A DNA stretch of 64,000 nt from Haloferax litoreum (GTDB taxonomy: Archaea; Halobacteriota; Halobacteria; Halobacteriales; Haloferacaceae): NCBI RefSeq assembly GCF_009674605.1, contig NZ_WKJO01000001.1:868001-932000 (forward strand), in the 5' to 3' direction. The position numbers and the translations under genes are program-made. The notes under the pieces are model-generated. The model saw nothing but the letters and a program-made list of their open reading frames with translations, was not told where the DNA came from and did no database searches. How positions within the stretch are numbered: the first letter of the stretch is position 1; the number at the start of each line of letters is the position of its first letter. Positions 42,191 through 51,495 of the stretch are shown here, one piece after another.

Positions 42191-42607
42191 TTACTTCTCG
42201 TCGTCTGCTTGCGCGCCGAGCGCTGCGGCCAGCGCGATGAGGTACCCGAGGCCGGACTTCACGTTCGGGTCGCGGGTGGCACGGATGAGACCCATCGCAC
42301 CGACGGGTTTGGCGTCTGCTTCTTCCGCGTCGCCGACGGCGTTGAGCAGGCGTTTGATGCCTGCCACAGTCTCCGGTTCGGCCGCTTCGTCCGCGACTTC
42401 GGCGAGCGTGCTCCCGGTCCGCGCGAGGGAGTGAACCATCTCGTCGTCGACGGCACCGACGCCGAGTTCGACCACGTCGATGAGGTCGTTGATGAGGCCA
42501 AGTCGCTCGATGAGCACGGCGACTTCTTCGGGGTTGTTCTCGATGGCCGCCACGAGTTCTTCGGGGACCTGCTGTGCTGTCGTCTGTGTGTTTTCTTGTT
42601 CCTGCAT
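42191..42607 (-). CDS. DUF1641 family protein
   Basis: 138 residues. Helical, acidic protein with the conserved GLINDLIDVVELGVGAVDDEMV near residues 40-62, and GAMGLIRATRDPNVKSGLGYLIALAAALG near the end. DUF1641 proteins are encoded next to sulfide:quinone reductase-like or formate-dehydrogenase-associated flavoproteins and may be an accessory subunit. The ATG at 42607 has a GAGGTGAGG ribosome-binding site overlapping the stop of the upstream SQR gene, so the two are translated together. Confidence 0.9.
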   Translation of the reverse strand: MQEQENTQTTAQQVPEELVAAIENNPEEVAVLIERLGLINDLIDVVELGVGAVDDEMVHSLARTGSTLAEVADEAAEPETVAGIKRLLNAVGDAEEADAKPVGAMGLIRATRDPNVKSGLGYLIALAAALGAQADDEK

Positions 42608-42617
42608 CGTCCTCACC

Positions 42618-43763
42618 TCAGAGCATTCCTCTGGCAGTCAGCCAGTACGATTCGTTGTACGCGTGTTTCGCCCAGTGGATGGTCTTCGACGGGCGTCGCA
42701 TCGTCGCGGGCGTCTCGTAGTCGAACGAGACGAACGACGCCTCGTCGAGACCGGTCTCGACGAAACAGACGGTCTTCCCGTTGTACTTCTTCGTGGGCGT
42801 TCGGTCCCGCACCTGCGACGCGAGTCGTTCTGCGACGGTGAACGCCTGGAAGTGCGCCGCACTGCCGGCTTTCGGAATCGGGAGCGACGCCGTGTCGCCG
42901 ATGGCGTACACGTCGGGGTCGGCGCTCGCCTGCAAGGTTCGCTGGTCGACGTCGACCCAACCGTTGTCGCCGAGGCCGGACTCGATAATCATCTCGTCAC
43001 CGCGGTGCGGCGGGATGCCCACGAGGAAGTCGTAGGCGAGTTCTTCGCCGTTCTTCGCGGAGATGACCCGGTCGTCGGGGTCGATAGACTCGACGACGAA
43101 CTCCGTCTCGACGCGAACGTCGCGTTCGGCGAGGAGTGGGTCGGCCCATTCGGCGACTTCGGGCTTGCCGTGACTTCGGTCGATTGGGTACGTGTAGACG
43201 AGTTCGGTGTCCGCACGAATTCCCTGGTCACGGAGCCAATCGTCCACGATGAGCGTGAACTCCAGCGGTGCGGCCGGGCACATGTGGGGCGTCCCGACGA
43301 CGCTGAGCACGAGACGGCCACCCTCGAAGTCGGCGAGTGCCTCGCGGAGTTCTTCTGCACCGCGGGCACTGTAGAAGTGGTGCGCGGCCTGTTTGAATCC
43401 GGGGACTGCGTCGGGGTCGAGTTTCGCGCCGGTCGCGAGGACGAGTTTGTCGTACTCGATGACCTCGTCACCGTCCTGGCAGTAGAGACGCTTCTCGTCG
43501 GTGTCGACGCGGCGAACCCGGTTGGTGACGATGTTCACTCGGTCGTCGACGAGTTCGCGGAGGTCACGAACGCCGTCTTCGGGTTCCGCGAGACCGAACG
43601 GAACGTAGAGGAACACCGGCTTGTAGACGTGCTTCGTGTCGTCGGTCACCAGCGTAACTTCGACGTTGCCGCGGTCTATCTCCTCTGCGAGTTCTTCGGC
43701 GAGGCGGTTCGAGACCACCGTGCCGCCTGTACCACCACCAACGACTGCGATTCGTTGTGTCAT
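42618..43763 (-). CDS. SQR-like FAD/NAD(P) oxidoreductase
   Basis: 381 residues from the ATG at 43763. FAD-binding Rossmann motif RIAVVGGGTGGTVVSNRLAEEL near residues 4-25, second dinucleotide-binding region near 145-185, and DVYAIGDTASLP near 285-296, the standard FAD-binding aspartate motif. A Cys in VVGTPHMCPAAPLEF near 170-184 and others are in the positions of sulfide:quinone reductases. The Asp/Glu-rich surface is haloarchaeal. Oxidises sulfide or a related compound with quinone in its better-known relatives; substrate not proved. Paired with DUF1641. Confidence 0.88.
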   Translation of the reverse strand: MTQRIAVVGGGTGGTVVSNRLAEELAEEIDRGNVEVTLVTDDTKHVYKPVFLYVPFGLAEPEDGVRDLRELVDDRVNIVTNRVRRVDTDEKRLYCQDGDEVIEYDKLVLATGAKLDPDAVPGFKQAAHHFYSARGAEELREALADFEGGRLVLSVVGTPHMCPAAPLEFTLIVDDWLRDQGIRADTELVYTYPIDRSHGKPEVAEWADPLLAERDVRVETEFVVESIDPDDRVISAKNGEELAYDFLVGIPPHRGDEMIIESGLGDNGWVDVDQRTLQASADPDVYAIGDTASLPIPKAGSAAHFQAFTVAERLASQVRDRTPTKKYNGKTVCFVETGLDEASFVSFDYETPATMRRPSKTIHWAKHAYNESYWLTARGML

Positions 43764-44068
43764 CGTGTTCACCTTAGTTGAGAAGTCGCTCCGTGAAGGG
43801 TTAGTATTGCCCTCTGTTTCCAATATTATGAGAACTAAGATAAAGGCACACACGTGAGACAAGATAGCACGGGAGAGCCCAGTGACAGCGGGTTCGTCTC
43901 CCGATTTATACGGTCCGGTGGCATCGGCGAGCCGACGTCGCTCGGTTCACGGTGGAACTCGTCGGCCAGCGTGTGTTCGAGAGTGGTACGAGAGACCGAC
44001 AGGTCACGTCGATAGCGGTCGCTCGCCGACACGGAAAGGGGGAAAGAGGGAGCGTCGTCTGACGTCGC
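43764..44068. other. Gene-free gap between the SQR and radA genes
   Basis: No supportable gene. The part near 43815-43850 is AT-rich (CCAATATTATGAG) and contains TATA-like CTTTATCT on the minus strand, the likely promoter of the SQR-DUF1641 operon. The rest is GC-rich 3' region after radA; open frames of 60-75 codons there are arginine-rich shadows. Confidence 0.5.
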
Positions 44069-45100
44069 TTACTCGGGCTTCAGGCCGCCGTCCTGCACGC
44101 GCATGACGGCTTCGCCGTCGGCGAGGTTCGGCGCGTCCACGAGACGGACGATACGCTTGTCGCCCTTGGACTTGCGGAGGTAGATACGGAACGTCGAGGT
44201 GTGGCCGAGGATGTTACCACCGATAGGCTGGGTCGGGTCACCGAAGTAGGAGTCGGGGTTCGACGCGACCTGGTTCGTGACGAGGATACCCGTGTTGAAC
44301 AGGTCGCCGATTCGCATCAGGTCGTGGAGGTGCTTGTTGAGTTTCTGCTGGCGTTCGGCGAGTTCGCCACGGCCGACGTACTCGGCGCGGAAGTGGGCGG
44401 TGAGCGAGTCGACACAGAGCAGGCGGACCGGCCAGTCGGTGTCTTCGTGCTCGCCGGCGAGTTCCTTGGCCTTCTCTGCGAGGAGAATCTGGTGGTTGGA
44501 GTTGAACGCCTTCGCCACGTGAATCTTGTCGAGGACGTCGTCGACGAGTTCCTGCATCGTCTCTTCGTCGTCGACGGAGCCTTCGATTTCGCGGTCTGCG
44601 AGCGTCGCTTCGAGCACGTCGTCTTCGAGGCCACGGACCATGTCGTCGATACGCTCCGGGCGGAACGTGTCTTCGGAGTCGATGAAGATACACCCGCCGC
44701 CAAGGCCGCCCTGTTCGGGCGGGAGCTGGACGTTGACGGCCAGTTGGTGCGTAATCTGGGACTTCCCGGCACCGAACTCACCGTAGACTTCGGTGATGGA
44801 CTGGGTTTCGAGGCCGCCACCGAGGAGTTCGTCGACTTCGTCGATTTGCCAGCTGAGTTTGCCGATTTGCTTGCGTCGTTCGAGGACCATCGAACCCGTC
44901 TCGAAGCCACCGACGTCGGCGGCGTCGCGGGCGGCGTTGATGATGTCCGAGGCCGTGCTGGAGCCGATATCGGCCTTGTTCGAGAGTTCGCCGGGGCTGG
45001 CGACTGCGATGGACTGATAGCTGTCGTAGCCGCTCTCTACGAGTTTGTCGGCGGTCGCCGGGCCGACACCGGGGAGACTTTCGAGGTCGTCTTCTGCCAT
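44069..45100 (-). CDS. radA: DNA repair and recombination protein RadA
   Basis: 343 residues. Archaeal Rad51/RecA homologue that forms filaments on ssDNA and drives strand exchange. A helix-hairpin-helix N domain ([20 protein letters not shown], residues 6-25) is followed by the polymerisation linker and the ATPase with Walker [10 protein letters not shown] near 107-115, Walker [12 protein letters not shown] near 228-238, and L2 region. No intein is present. A TATA-like TTTATGT at 45122-45131 (minus strand) is centred 26 nt before the ATG, so the mRNA is leaderless. Confidence 0.98.
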   Translation of the reverse strand: MAEDDLESLPGVGPATADKLVESGYDSYQSIAVASPGELSNKADIGSSTASDIINAARDAADVGGFETGSMVLERRKQIGKLSWQIDEVDELLGGGLETQSITEVYGEFGAGKSQITHQLAVNVQLPPEQGGLGGGCIFIDSEDTFRPERIDDMVRGLEDDVLEATLADREIEGSVDDEETMQELVDDVLDKIHVAKAFNSNHQILLAEKAKELAGEHEDTDWPVRLLCVDSLTAHFRAEYVGRGELAERQQKLNKHLHDLMRIGDLFNTGILVTNQVASNPDSYFGDPTQPIGGNILGHTSTFRIYLRKSKGDKRIVRLVDAPNLADGEAVMRVQDGGLKPE

Positions 45101-45267
45101 ACACCGTCGTTCCGCCTATACCCACATAAACCCTCGTTAACAGCAAGGTGAAAGTGAAATCAGGAGACTGCGGCGACCCGATGACGAGCGTCTGACGGAG
45201 GTTGAAGTCGGATGTCGCTGGAGTCGGCGCGAAGACGCGTGGAAAAACAGCACTCAGACGCCGCGCG

Positions 45268-45873
45268 TCACTCCCACGGGTGGCCGGACGGCGTCGAAGG
45301 CCACAGCGGGTACCAGTACCCCTCGTCGTCTTCGATTTCGAGTTCGCCGTCGAGGACAGATTCGAGTTTGAACTCCAGTTTCTGGTTCCGCTTGGAGGTT
45401 CCCTGCGGGGCGAATGGGTAGTACGCGCCGCGGCGGAACGAGTAAATCCAGTAGACTCGGTCGTCGCCCTTCCGGAATCCGAAGAGCGCCGCGAGGAGGC
45501 GCGACCCGTAGCCACGCTCGATGAACTCGTCGGCGGCGAAGTGGACGCTCGTCACGAGGTCCTCGGGGTCGTCGTCTCCGAGGACGACCCAGTTGTACCC
45601 GTGGCCGTCGGTGTGGCGGTCGAACGTCGTGCCGGTCTCTTCACTGCCGGCGCTGAGAATGGTCTCGACGGAATCGACAGTGTTGGCGAAGTCAGTGCTG
45701 TCTACGGAGGAGAAACAGAGGGCCGCCTCGTCGGCGGAGTCGAACCCGAGGTCTGCTTCCATCGTCAGATAGGCCGTACTCATGCCAAAGAGGTCGTCGG
45801 GGTCGGCCCGACTGGTCGCGTCCGACTCGGCGCTGATTCCGAGGGCGGCGCGAAGCGAATCGAAGAGTCCCAT
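45268..45873 (-). CDS. pspAB: PspA-associated protein PspAB
   Basis: 201 residues from the ATG at 45873. The pieces DDLFGMSTAYLTMEADLGFD near residues 27-46, EAALCFSSVDSTDFANTVDS near 50-69, and NWVVLGDDDPEDLVTSVHFA near 95-114 agree with the PspA-associated family often encoded with htpX. The C-terminus has a compact aromatic region (GYWYPLWPSTPSGHPWE). The protein probably works in envelope-stress response with PspA/HtpX. As recalled, H. volcanii has radA-pspAB-htpX in a row; here a kinase gene separates pspAB and htpX. Confidence 0.85.
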   Translation of the reverse strand: MGLFDSLRAALGISAESDATSRADPDDLFGMSTAYLTMEADLGFDSADEAALCFSSVDSTDFANTVDSVETILSAGSEETGTTFDRHTDGHGYNWVVLGDDDPEDLVTSVHFAADEFIERGYGSRLLAALFGFRKGDDRVYWIYSFRRGAYYPFAPQGTSKRNQKLEFKLESVLDGELEIEDDEGYWYPLWPSTPSGHPWE

Positions 45874-45927
45874 GCCCACCGCTAGGTGTGGTGGTAACTT
45901 AGCGTCGTGGGGCGAATCCCGAGAGAG

Positions 45928-47022
45928 TCAGCGTCGGAACTCGCCGCGAACGATGGCGTCCGCAACTATCGACATATAGTCGATGAGTGCGCCTCTGGTC
46001 GCTTCTGACCCCATTTGGACATCGTGTCGGTCGAGGTCAGCCCACACTACTCCGAGCATGAACGCAGAGTACGCCCGGTAGAACCGTTGATGCTCGAACT
46101 CGATGCCCGTCTGTCTCTCGTAGCGAGCGAGTAGTTCTCGTCGTGTCGGACTGCCGGGTTCCAACGAAAACGGTGTGAACCCGTGTTCGTCGAGGTCCCT
46201 AACGTGTTGGATGCCACCCGCATCGGCGTACTTCGATTCGAGTTCAGAAAGTGGGAGTGTCGGGTCTGCTTCGTCTCGCCAGTAGAGACAGAAGTAGCCG
46301 AGTTCGGTCAAGGGGTCGCCGAGTTGGGCGGTTTCCCAGTCGATGACGCCCGCGAACACTGGGTGATTCTCGCTCCCGAAGACGATGTTACTCGGTCTGA
46401 AGTCGCCGTGAACGAGCGTCGTCTTCGACTCCGACGGGGCGTTCTCCCGAAGCCACGAAGCGATGGTCATGAGCGACGAGAGGTCGTGGTCCGTCACACG
46501 CGCGCTCTCGTCGAGTCGGTCCGTCGCACGAGCGACTTGTTCCAACGGCGAGCGGCGTTCACAGACCCCTTCGAAGGGTTCGATATCAAGCGAGTGAATC
46601 TCGGCGAGTAAATCGATAAAGCCGGTCGCGACGCGCTTGCGTGCAGTCGGATTTTGAAACCGCTCAGGGAGGGCGGCACCGACCGGAATCGTTTCGCCTT
46701 CGAGGTGTGTCGTGACAAAAAACGGTTCTCCGAGTACCGACTCGTCGTCGCAGAAATGGACGGGCGACTGTGTCGGTATCGACGTCTCTTCGAGACGTTG
46801 CAGTAGTTCGTATTCGCCTTCCAACTCACCGAACAGACTGGTGTCTCGCAGCCTGTTCGGCCGGCGGAGAATGAAGGCATCCTCGTCGTCCGTCGTCGAG
46901 ACCGCGAGCATCACGTTGAGTTTGTCGTTGAGGAGGCGGGTCTCGGTCACCTCGACGCCGAGTTCCGTGGAAAAGTACGACGTCAACTCGTCTTCATCGA
47001 TACTTGGAGGGAGAGTATCCAT
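45928..47022 (-). CDS. APH-fold phosphotransferase
   Basis: 364 residues of the aminoglycoside-phosphotransferase/choline-kinase fold, closest to the ACAD10/YbhS-like branch. The catalytic loop TTLVHGDFRPSNIVFGSEN near residues 213-231 and the metal-binding VIDWETAQLGDPLTELGYF near 240-258 are intact; the N-lobe ATP-binding region is near 55-105 (NVMLAVS, FILRRP). It phosphorylates a small hydroxylated or amino substrate; no resistance role is implied. Overlap of sequence style with the neighbours is normal, but it interrupts the pspAB-htpX pair. Start chosen at ATG 47022; the seven upstream codons are a possible extension. Confidence 0.88.
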   Translation of the reverse strand: MDTLPPSIDEDELTSYFSTELGVEVTETRLLNDKLNVMLAVSTTDDEDAFILRRPNRLRDTSLFGELEGEYELLQRLEETSIPTQSPVHFCDDESVLGEPFFVTTHLEGETIPVGAALPERFQNPTARKRVATGFIDLLAEIHSLDIEPFEGVCERRSPLEQVARATDRLDESARVTDHDLSSLMTIASWLRENAPSESKTTLVHGDFRPSNIVFGSENHPVFAGVIDWETAQLGDPLTELGYFCLYWRDEADPTLPLSELESKYADAGGIQHVRDLDEHGFTPFSLEPGSPTRRELLARYERQTGIEFEHQRFYRAYSAFMLGVVWADLDRHDVQMGSEATRGALIDYMSIVADAIVRGEFRR

Positions 47023-47118
47023 GGTTTGGCAACTAATCGACATCTCATAAAGACTCGGAAGTGACCCGACTCAAACGAGGGACACCCGCGAAAGCGGTCG
47101 AAAAGTGTAGGAGCCGGG

Positions 47119-48000
47119 TTAGACTGTCTCCATCTCGCGTTCCATGTCGCGGAGACGCTCGACGCGCTTGTCCGTCGAGGGATGGGTGCTGAACAGGCGA
47201 CCGATGAAGTCGGACTTGATGGGGATGATGAAGAACGCGTTCATCTCCGAGGTGTCGCGCATGTCGCGCTTCGGGACGTTCTCCATCCGGCCCGAAATCT
47301 TGAGCAGGGCGGACGCCAGCGCCGACGGGCGACCCGTGATGATGGCGGCCCCGCGGTCTGCCGAATACTCGCGGTAGCGCGAGAGCGCCCGGATGAGCAG
47401 GTACGAGATAATCCAGACGACCAGCGACGCGACGATTGCGACGATGACCGGCATGTTCTGGCGGTTGTCGTCGCCACCGAAGAACCAGCCCCAGCGGACG
47501 ATGAGGAACGCGATGCTGGAGAGGAACGACGCGATGGTCATCACCATCACGTCGCGGTTCTTCACGTGCGCGAGTTCGTGTGCGAGCACGCCTTCCAACT
47601 CGTCGTCGTCGAGCGTGCGCAGGAGTCCGGTGGTGACGCAGACGGCCGAGCTCTTCTGCGACCGACCCGTCGCGAAGGCGTTCGGAACGGACGTATCCGA
47701 GATTGCGACTTTCGGCTTGGGCAGGTCGGCCTGCTGCGAGAGGCGGCCAATCATCGCGTGGAGTTTCGCGGCCTGTGGCCCGTCGTCTTCGTCGACGACG
47801 TGCGCGCCCATGCTGTAGAGCGCTATCTTGTCGCTGAAGAAGAACTGGACGAAGAGGAAGATACTCATGAACCCTACGACGACGAGCAGGTCCCCGAAGT
47901 AGACCGCCAACAACGTCGCGAAGACGATGTAGAGAGCGAACAGGAGGAACATCGTGAACGCCATGCGCCCGCGAAGTCCCCAGTCCGGTTTCCATTCCAT
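47119..48000 (-). CDS. htpX: Membrane zinc metalloprotease HtpX
   Basis: 293 residues. M48 protease that degrades misfolded membrane proteins. Two membrane helices at about 13-33 and 37-55, the zinc site HELAHVKNRD at 141-150, the Glu ligand in YREYSADRGAA near 211-221, and two more hydrophobic segments near 155-175 and 183-205. The ATG at 48000 lies 26 nt after a TATA-like TTTATTA centred at 48026 (minus strand), so transcription is leaderless. Linked with pspAB as a stress-response module. Confidence 0.95.
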   Translation of the reverse strand: MEWKPDWGLRGRMAFTMFLLFALYIVFATLLAVYFGDLLVVVGFMSIFLFVQFFFSDKIALYSMGAHVVDEDDGPQAAKLHAMIGRLSQQADLPKPKVAISDTSVPNAFATGRSQKSSAVCVTTGLLRTLDDDELEGVLAHELAHVKNRDVMVMTIASFLSSIAFLIVRWGWFFGGDDNRQNMPVIVAIVASLVVWIISYLLIRALSRYREYSADRGAAIITGRPSALASALLKISGRMENVPKRDMRDTSEMNAFFIIPIKSDFIGRLFSTHPSTDKRVERLRDMEREMETV

Positions 48001-48118
48001 ACCCCGTGATTAGTAATCCGGCTAATAAACGCTGTTGGAGTGCGATAGATTCGCACACTGGCGACGAAATCACACCACAATGCGTGGATTTAGCACGACT
48101 GCGGGTCATCGACCACGT

Positions 48119-49009
48119 ATGGAGACTGTCATCGTCACCGGTGCCCTCGGACGCTCCGGTCGCTGGATTACCGACCGACTCGCCGACGACTACGACGTGG
48201 TTGCCGTCGATTTGGACCACCCCGGGTTCGAAGTCGACGCTCGCGAGAATCTCGACTTCCGCGCCGCCGACCTGACGAACATGGGCGAAGTGGCCGACCT
48301 CGTCGCCGACATCGACCCCGATGCAGTCGTCCACTGGGCGGCCATCCCATCACCGACGCGGCACGCCGGCGGGCGCGTCTTCGAGACGAACGTGCAATCG
48401 ACGTACAACGTCCTCGTCGCCGCCGCGCGCGCCGATGCACGAATCGTCTGGGCCTCGTCTGAGAGCGCCTACGGGTTCGCCTTCGCCGAGGAAAAGCCAC
48501 TCCCAGACTTCCTCCCGATTACGGAAGACCACCCGCTCCGGCCCGAAGACCCCTACGGGACCGCCAAAGTCGCCGGCGAGGAGATATCCAAGATGGTCGC
48601 CCGAAAGTACGACGCCTCAGTGTGCGCCATCCGTCCGTCGTGGATTCAGATGCCCGGCGAGTACAACTGCCGTGGTATCGCGGAGGCAGGAGACCTCGCT
48701 GGCGGTGCAGGGAACTGTTGGTCGTACGTGGACGTGCGCGACGTTGCGGGACTCGTCGCCGCCGCCCTCGAAACGCCTGTCGAAGGCCACGAAGCGGTCC
48801 ACGCGGCGGCCGCAGAGAACTACCTCGGGCGGCCCACCGCCGACGCCGTCGAAGAGTTCTGGGGCGAACTGCCCGGCGAATGTACCCTCGACGGCGAGGA
48901 ATCGGCCCTCGCGACGGTGAAAGCGGAACTGCTGTTCGACTGGGAACCCACCCACTCGTGGCGTGAGGCGGCCGACGAGGAGGTTCCGGAACCGACGCTC
49001 TGGGAGTGA
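48119..49009 (+). CDS. NAD-dependent epimerase/dehydratase family protein
   Basis: 296 residues of the extended SDR family. The Rossmann motif VIVTGALGRSGRWI near residues 4-17 is followed by AADLTNMGEVADLVADIDPD and the VHWAAIPSPT segment near 72-81. The catalytic S-Y-K set is WASSESAYGF near 110-119, with Tyr-Lys in PEDPYGTAKVAGEEI near 141-155. NAD rather than NADP is likely from the acidic residue after the second strand (VAVDLDHPG). The substrate is probably a nucleotide sugar or sugar acid. Divergent from htpX. Confidence 0.87.
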   Translation: METVIVTGALGRSGRWITDRLADDYDVVAVDLDHPGFEVDARENLDFRAADLTNMGEVADLVADIDPDAVVHWAAIPSPTRHAGGRVFETNVQSTYNVLVAAARADARIVWASSESAYGFAFAEEKPLPDFLPITEDHPLRPEDPYGTAKVAGEEISKMVARKYDASVCAIRPSWIQMPGEYNCRGIAEAGDLAGGAGNCWSYVDVRDVAGLVAAALETPVEGHEAVHAAAAENYLGRPTADAVEEFWGELPGECTLDGEESALATVKAELLFDWEPTHSWREAADEEVPEPTLWE

Positions 49010-49061
49010 GGGCGAACCGGTAATACGGAGATTTTTGTCACCACTCCGTCAGACAGTAGAC

Positions 49062-49496
49062 ATGAATCGGCGTCACTTTCTGGCCTCGACCGGAACCATC
49101 GCCACCACGGCGATAGCCGGGTGTTCTGCGCTCTCGAACTTCGCAAAGAAACTCAACGTGACCATCATCAATCGGGACGAAGAACGTCGTTTCGTCTGGG
49201 TCGAAATCCTGCGGTTGAACGCCGACGAACTAGACGACGCAACCGTTTTCGACGGAGAAATACAGGTCCCAGCAGCGTCCGACACCGACGCGTCGGTCGT
49301 GAAGCGAGACGACATCGCCGAAAGTCGTCCATACATCGTCCGAGTCGACATCCACAACGTTCGAAGACGAATCGCACCCTACCACTTCTATCCGGACTGT
49401 GTCGGCGAAGACGGACCAGAAGAACGGCTCTACATCGATATTTCGACAGTTGACGACGGGCGTACACACGTCGAATTTAACCAGAACGGCTGTTGA
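49062..49496 (+). CDS. Putative Tat lipoprotein
   Basis: 144 residues. It begins MNRRHFLASTGTIATTAIAGC, a twin-arginine signal (RRHFLAS) with a lipobox (TAIAGC), so the mature protein should be lipid-anchored at Cys21 outside the cell. The mature part is a small all-beta-looking domain (FVWVEILRLNADELDDATVF; RPYIVRVDIHNVRRRIAPYHF) and has a conserved-looking pair FYPDC ... NQNGC near the C-terminus that could form a disulfide. No family was recognised. The TATA-like ATTTTTGTC about 30 nt upstream supports expression from its own promoter. Confidence 0.8.
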   Translation: MNRRHFLASTGTIATTAIAGCSALSNFAKKLNVTIINRDEERRFVWVEILRLNADELDDATVFDGEIQVPAASDTDASVVKRDDIAESRPYIVRVDIHNVRRRIAPYHFYPDCVGEDGPEERLYIDISTVDDGRTHVEFNQNGC

Positions 49497-49565
49497 GTAG
49501 CGGTTCGCAATCGACAGAAACCGGGACACACTGTTTTCCCGGCCGGGCACCTATCTCTAGAAAAC

Positions 49566-50204
49566 ATGTTCGCCGATAGAAAAGACGCGGGTCGACGGCT
49601 GGCCGACCTGCTCGACGAACGGAGCGAAGAGGCGGACGTCGTCCTCGCCATCCCACGGGGAGGACTTCCGGTCGGCCGCGAGGTTGCCGACCGACTCAGA
49701 GTACCGCTCGACGTGGTCGTCGCGGCGAAAGTGGGCGCACCGGGGAATCCGGAGTTAGCGCTCGGGGCAGTCGCCGGCGACGGAAGCGCGTGGTGGAACG
49801 AAGACTTGCTATCGTACTTCGACGTGACCGACGAGTACCTCGACAGGGAGCGCGAACGCGAGGCTGAGGTCGCACGGGAGAAAGTCTCGTTGTACCGCGG
49901 CGGCGACCCACTTCCCGACGTGGAAGGAAAGCGCGTCGTCGTCGTCGACGACGGTATCGCCACGGGTGCGACCGCTCGCGCGTGTCTTCGGCAGGTCGTC
50001 GCCGCCGGCGCCGAACGTGTCGTGCTCGCGGTTCCCGTCGCGCCGCCGAACACCGTCAGAGAACTCGAAGACGAGTGCGACGAAGTCGTCACCGTCGAAG
50101 CGCCCGAAGCATTCGGTGCCGTCGGCGTGTTCTACCGCGACTTCTCGCAAGTGTCCGACGAGGAAGCCGCCGAATACCTCGAACTAGAAGAGGTCGAAGA
50201 GTAG
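49566..50204 (+). CDS. Phosphoribosyltransferase family protein
   Basis: 212 residues with a type I PRTase fold. The PRPP-binding motif VVVVDDGIATGATARACLRQV near residues 122-142 is clear, and AIPRGGLPVGREVADRLRVP near 28-47 is the N-terminal part. Members of this subgroup (COG1926) act on nucleobases or may be regulators without known substrate; the ELALGAVAGDGSAWWNEDL segment is typical. An acidic C-terminal tail follows. Single gene with its own promoter region (CTATCTCTAG). Confidence 0.88.
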   Translation: MFADRKDAGRRLADLLDERSEEADVVLAIPRGGLPVGREVADRLRVPLDVVVAAKVGAPGNPELALGAVAGDGSAWWNEDLLSYFDVTDEYLDREREREAEVAREKVSLYRGGDPLPDVEGKRVVVVDDGIATGATARACLRQVVAAGAERVVLAVPVAPPNTVRELEDECDEVVTVEAPEAFGAVGVFYRDFSQVSDEEAAEYLELEEVEE

Positions 50205-50261
50205 ACCCGACCGTCGAAGCGTGGCGCGGAACTTAAGCGGTCGAACGGACTAGACCCGCCA

Positions 50262-51389
50262 ATGAGCGAATCTCGCGACTTCTGTCCCCGATGTGGGGAC
50301 CCCATCCCGGAGCGGGACGACCCACTTCCCGGGATGCCTCGTGAACGAGACGACGTCGTCTGCGACTCGTGTTACTTCGAGGACTTCGACCTGGTCGACG
50401 CCCCCGACGAGGTACAGGTCCACGTCTGTGCGCAGTGCGGTGCAATCGAGCGCGGTAACCGATGGGTCGACGTCGGTGCCCGCGACTACACCGACATCGC
50501 CATCGAAGAGGTATCGAACTCCCTCGGCGTCCACCTCAACGCCCAAGAGGTCAGTTGGGGCGTCGAACCCGAGCAGGTCGACGAGAACAACATCCGGATG
50601 CACTGTCACTTCTCGGGCATCGTCCGCGGCACGCCAGTCGACGAGTCGATAGTCGTCCCGGTGAGCATCTCGCGAGAGACGTGCAAGCGCTGTGGCCGCA
50701 TCGCCGGTGGGTACTTCGCCAGTCTCGTGCAGGTCCGCGCCGACGACCGGACACCGACGAAAGAAGAGGCCGAAGAGGCTATCGAAATCGCCGAGTCGTA
50801 CATCGCAGAACGCGAGGAGAAAGGCGACCGAGACGCGTTCATCTCGAGTATCAAGCGGACACCAAACGGCCCGAACATCAAGATTTCGACCAATCAGATG
50901 GGAAGCGGCGTCGCCAAGCAAATCCGCGAACGTTTCGGCGGGACCATCGAGGAACACCCGACGCTCGTCACCGAAGACGGCGACGGGAACGAAGTCTATC
51001 GCGTCACGTTCGTCGCGCGACTCCCCCGCTACACCGCCGGCGACGTCATCGACCCGGAAGACGGCGACGGCCCCGTCCTCGTCAGGAGCAACCGTGGCCG
51101 CCTCAAAGGGGTTCGTCTCGCCTCCGGAGAAGACTACGAATCTGCCTTCGAAGACGGTGAACGACCGGACGCCGAGCACCTCGGGTCGGCAGAAGACGCC
51201 GAAGAGACCACCGTCGTCACCGTCGAAGACGAGTACGCGGTACAGGTCCTAGACCCCGTGACGTTCGAGTCGAAGACCATCCCACGACCGGACTACTTCG
51301 ACCCAGACGCGGCGATGGTGCCGGTCTTGAAGAGTCAGTCGGGACTCCACATCCTCCCAGACGAAGCAGTCGAAGACGCAGACGAGTAA
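50262..51389 (+). CDS. nmd3: NMD3-like ribosome export/maturation protein
   Basis: 375 residues. Archaeal homologue of eukaryotic Nmd3, which binds the late 60S subunit. Four CxxC knuckles of the N-terminal zinc domain are visible: CPRC near residues 8-11, CDSC near 34-37, CAQC near 55-58 and CKRC near 140-143. The middle holds the eIF5A-like and L22e-like parts. The acidic C-terminus lacks the nuclear-export extension. A TATA-like ACTTAAG at 50232-50238 is 27 nt before the ATG, so it is leaderless. Pairs functionally with aIF6, encoded 20 kb away. Confidence 0.95.
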   Translation: MSESRDFCPRCGDPIPERDDPLPGMPRERDDVVCDSCYFEDFDLVDAPDEVQVHVCAQCGAIERGNRWVDVGARDYTDIAIEEVSNSLGVHLNAQEVSWGVEPEQVDENNIRMHCHFSGIVRGTPVDESIVVPVSISRETCKRCGRIAGGYFASLVQVRADDRTPTKEEAEEAIEIAESYIAEREEKGDRDAFISSIKRTPNGPNIKISTNQMGSGVAKQIRERFGGTIEEHPTLVTEDGDGNEVYRVTFVARLPRYTAGDVIDPEDGDGPVLVRSNRGRLKGVRLASGEDYESAFEDGERPDAEHLGSAEDAEETTVVTVEDEYAVQVLDPVTFESKTIPRPDYFDPDAAMVPVLKSQSGLHILPDEAVEDADE

Positions 51390-51495
51390 GCACCGACTGC
51401 TCGGGCGGACGAAACGCGGAGATTGTTCTAGAACAGTCGCTATCGAGTGTCAGCGCCGCGAGAACCAAGAGAACGGGGTCGAAGGGAGGGCCGAA

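Noticed and set aside
43835-44032. 65-codon minus frame between radA and SQR
   Set aside because: No promoter, no recognisable domain and composition like random GC-rich sequence.
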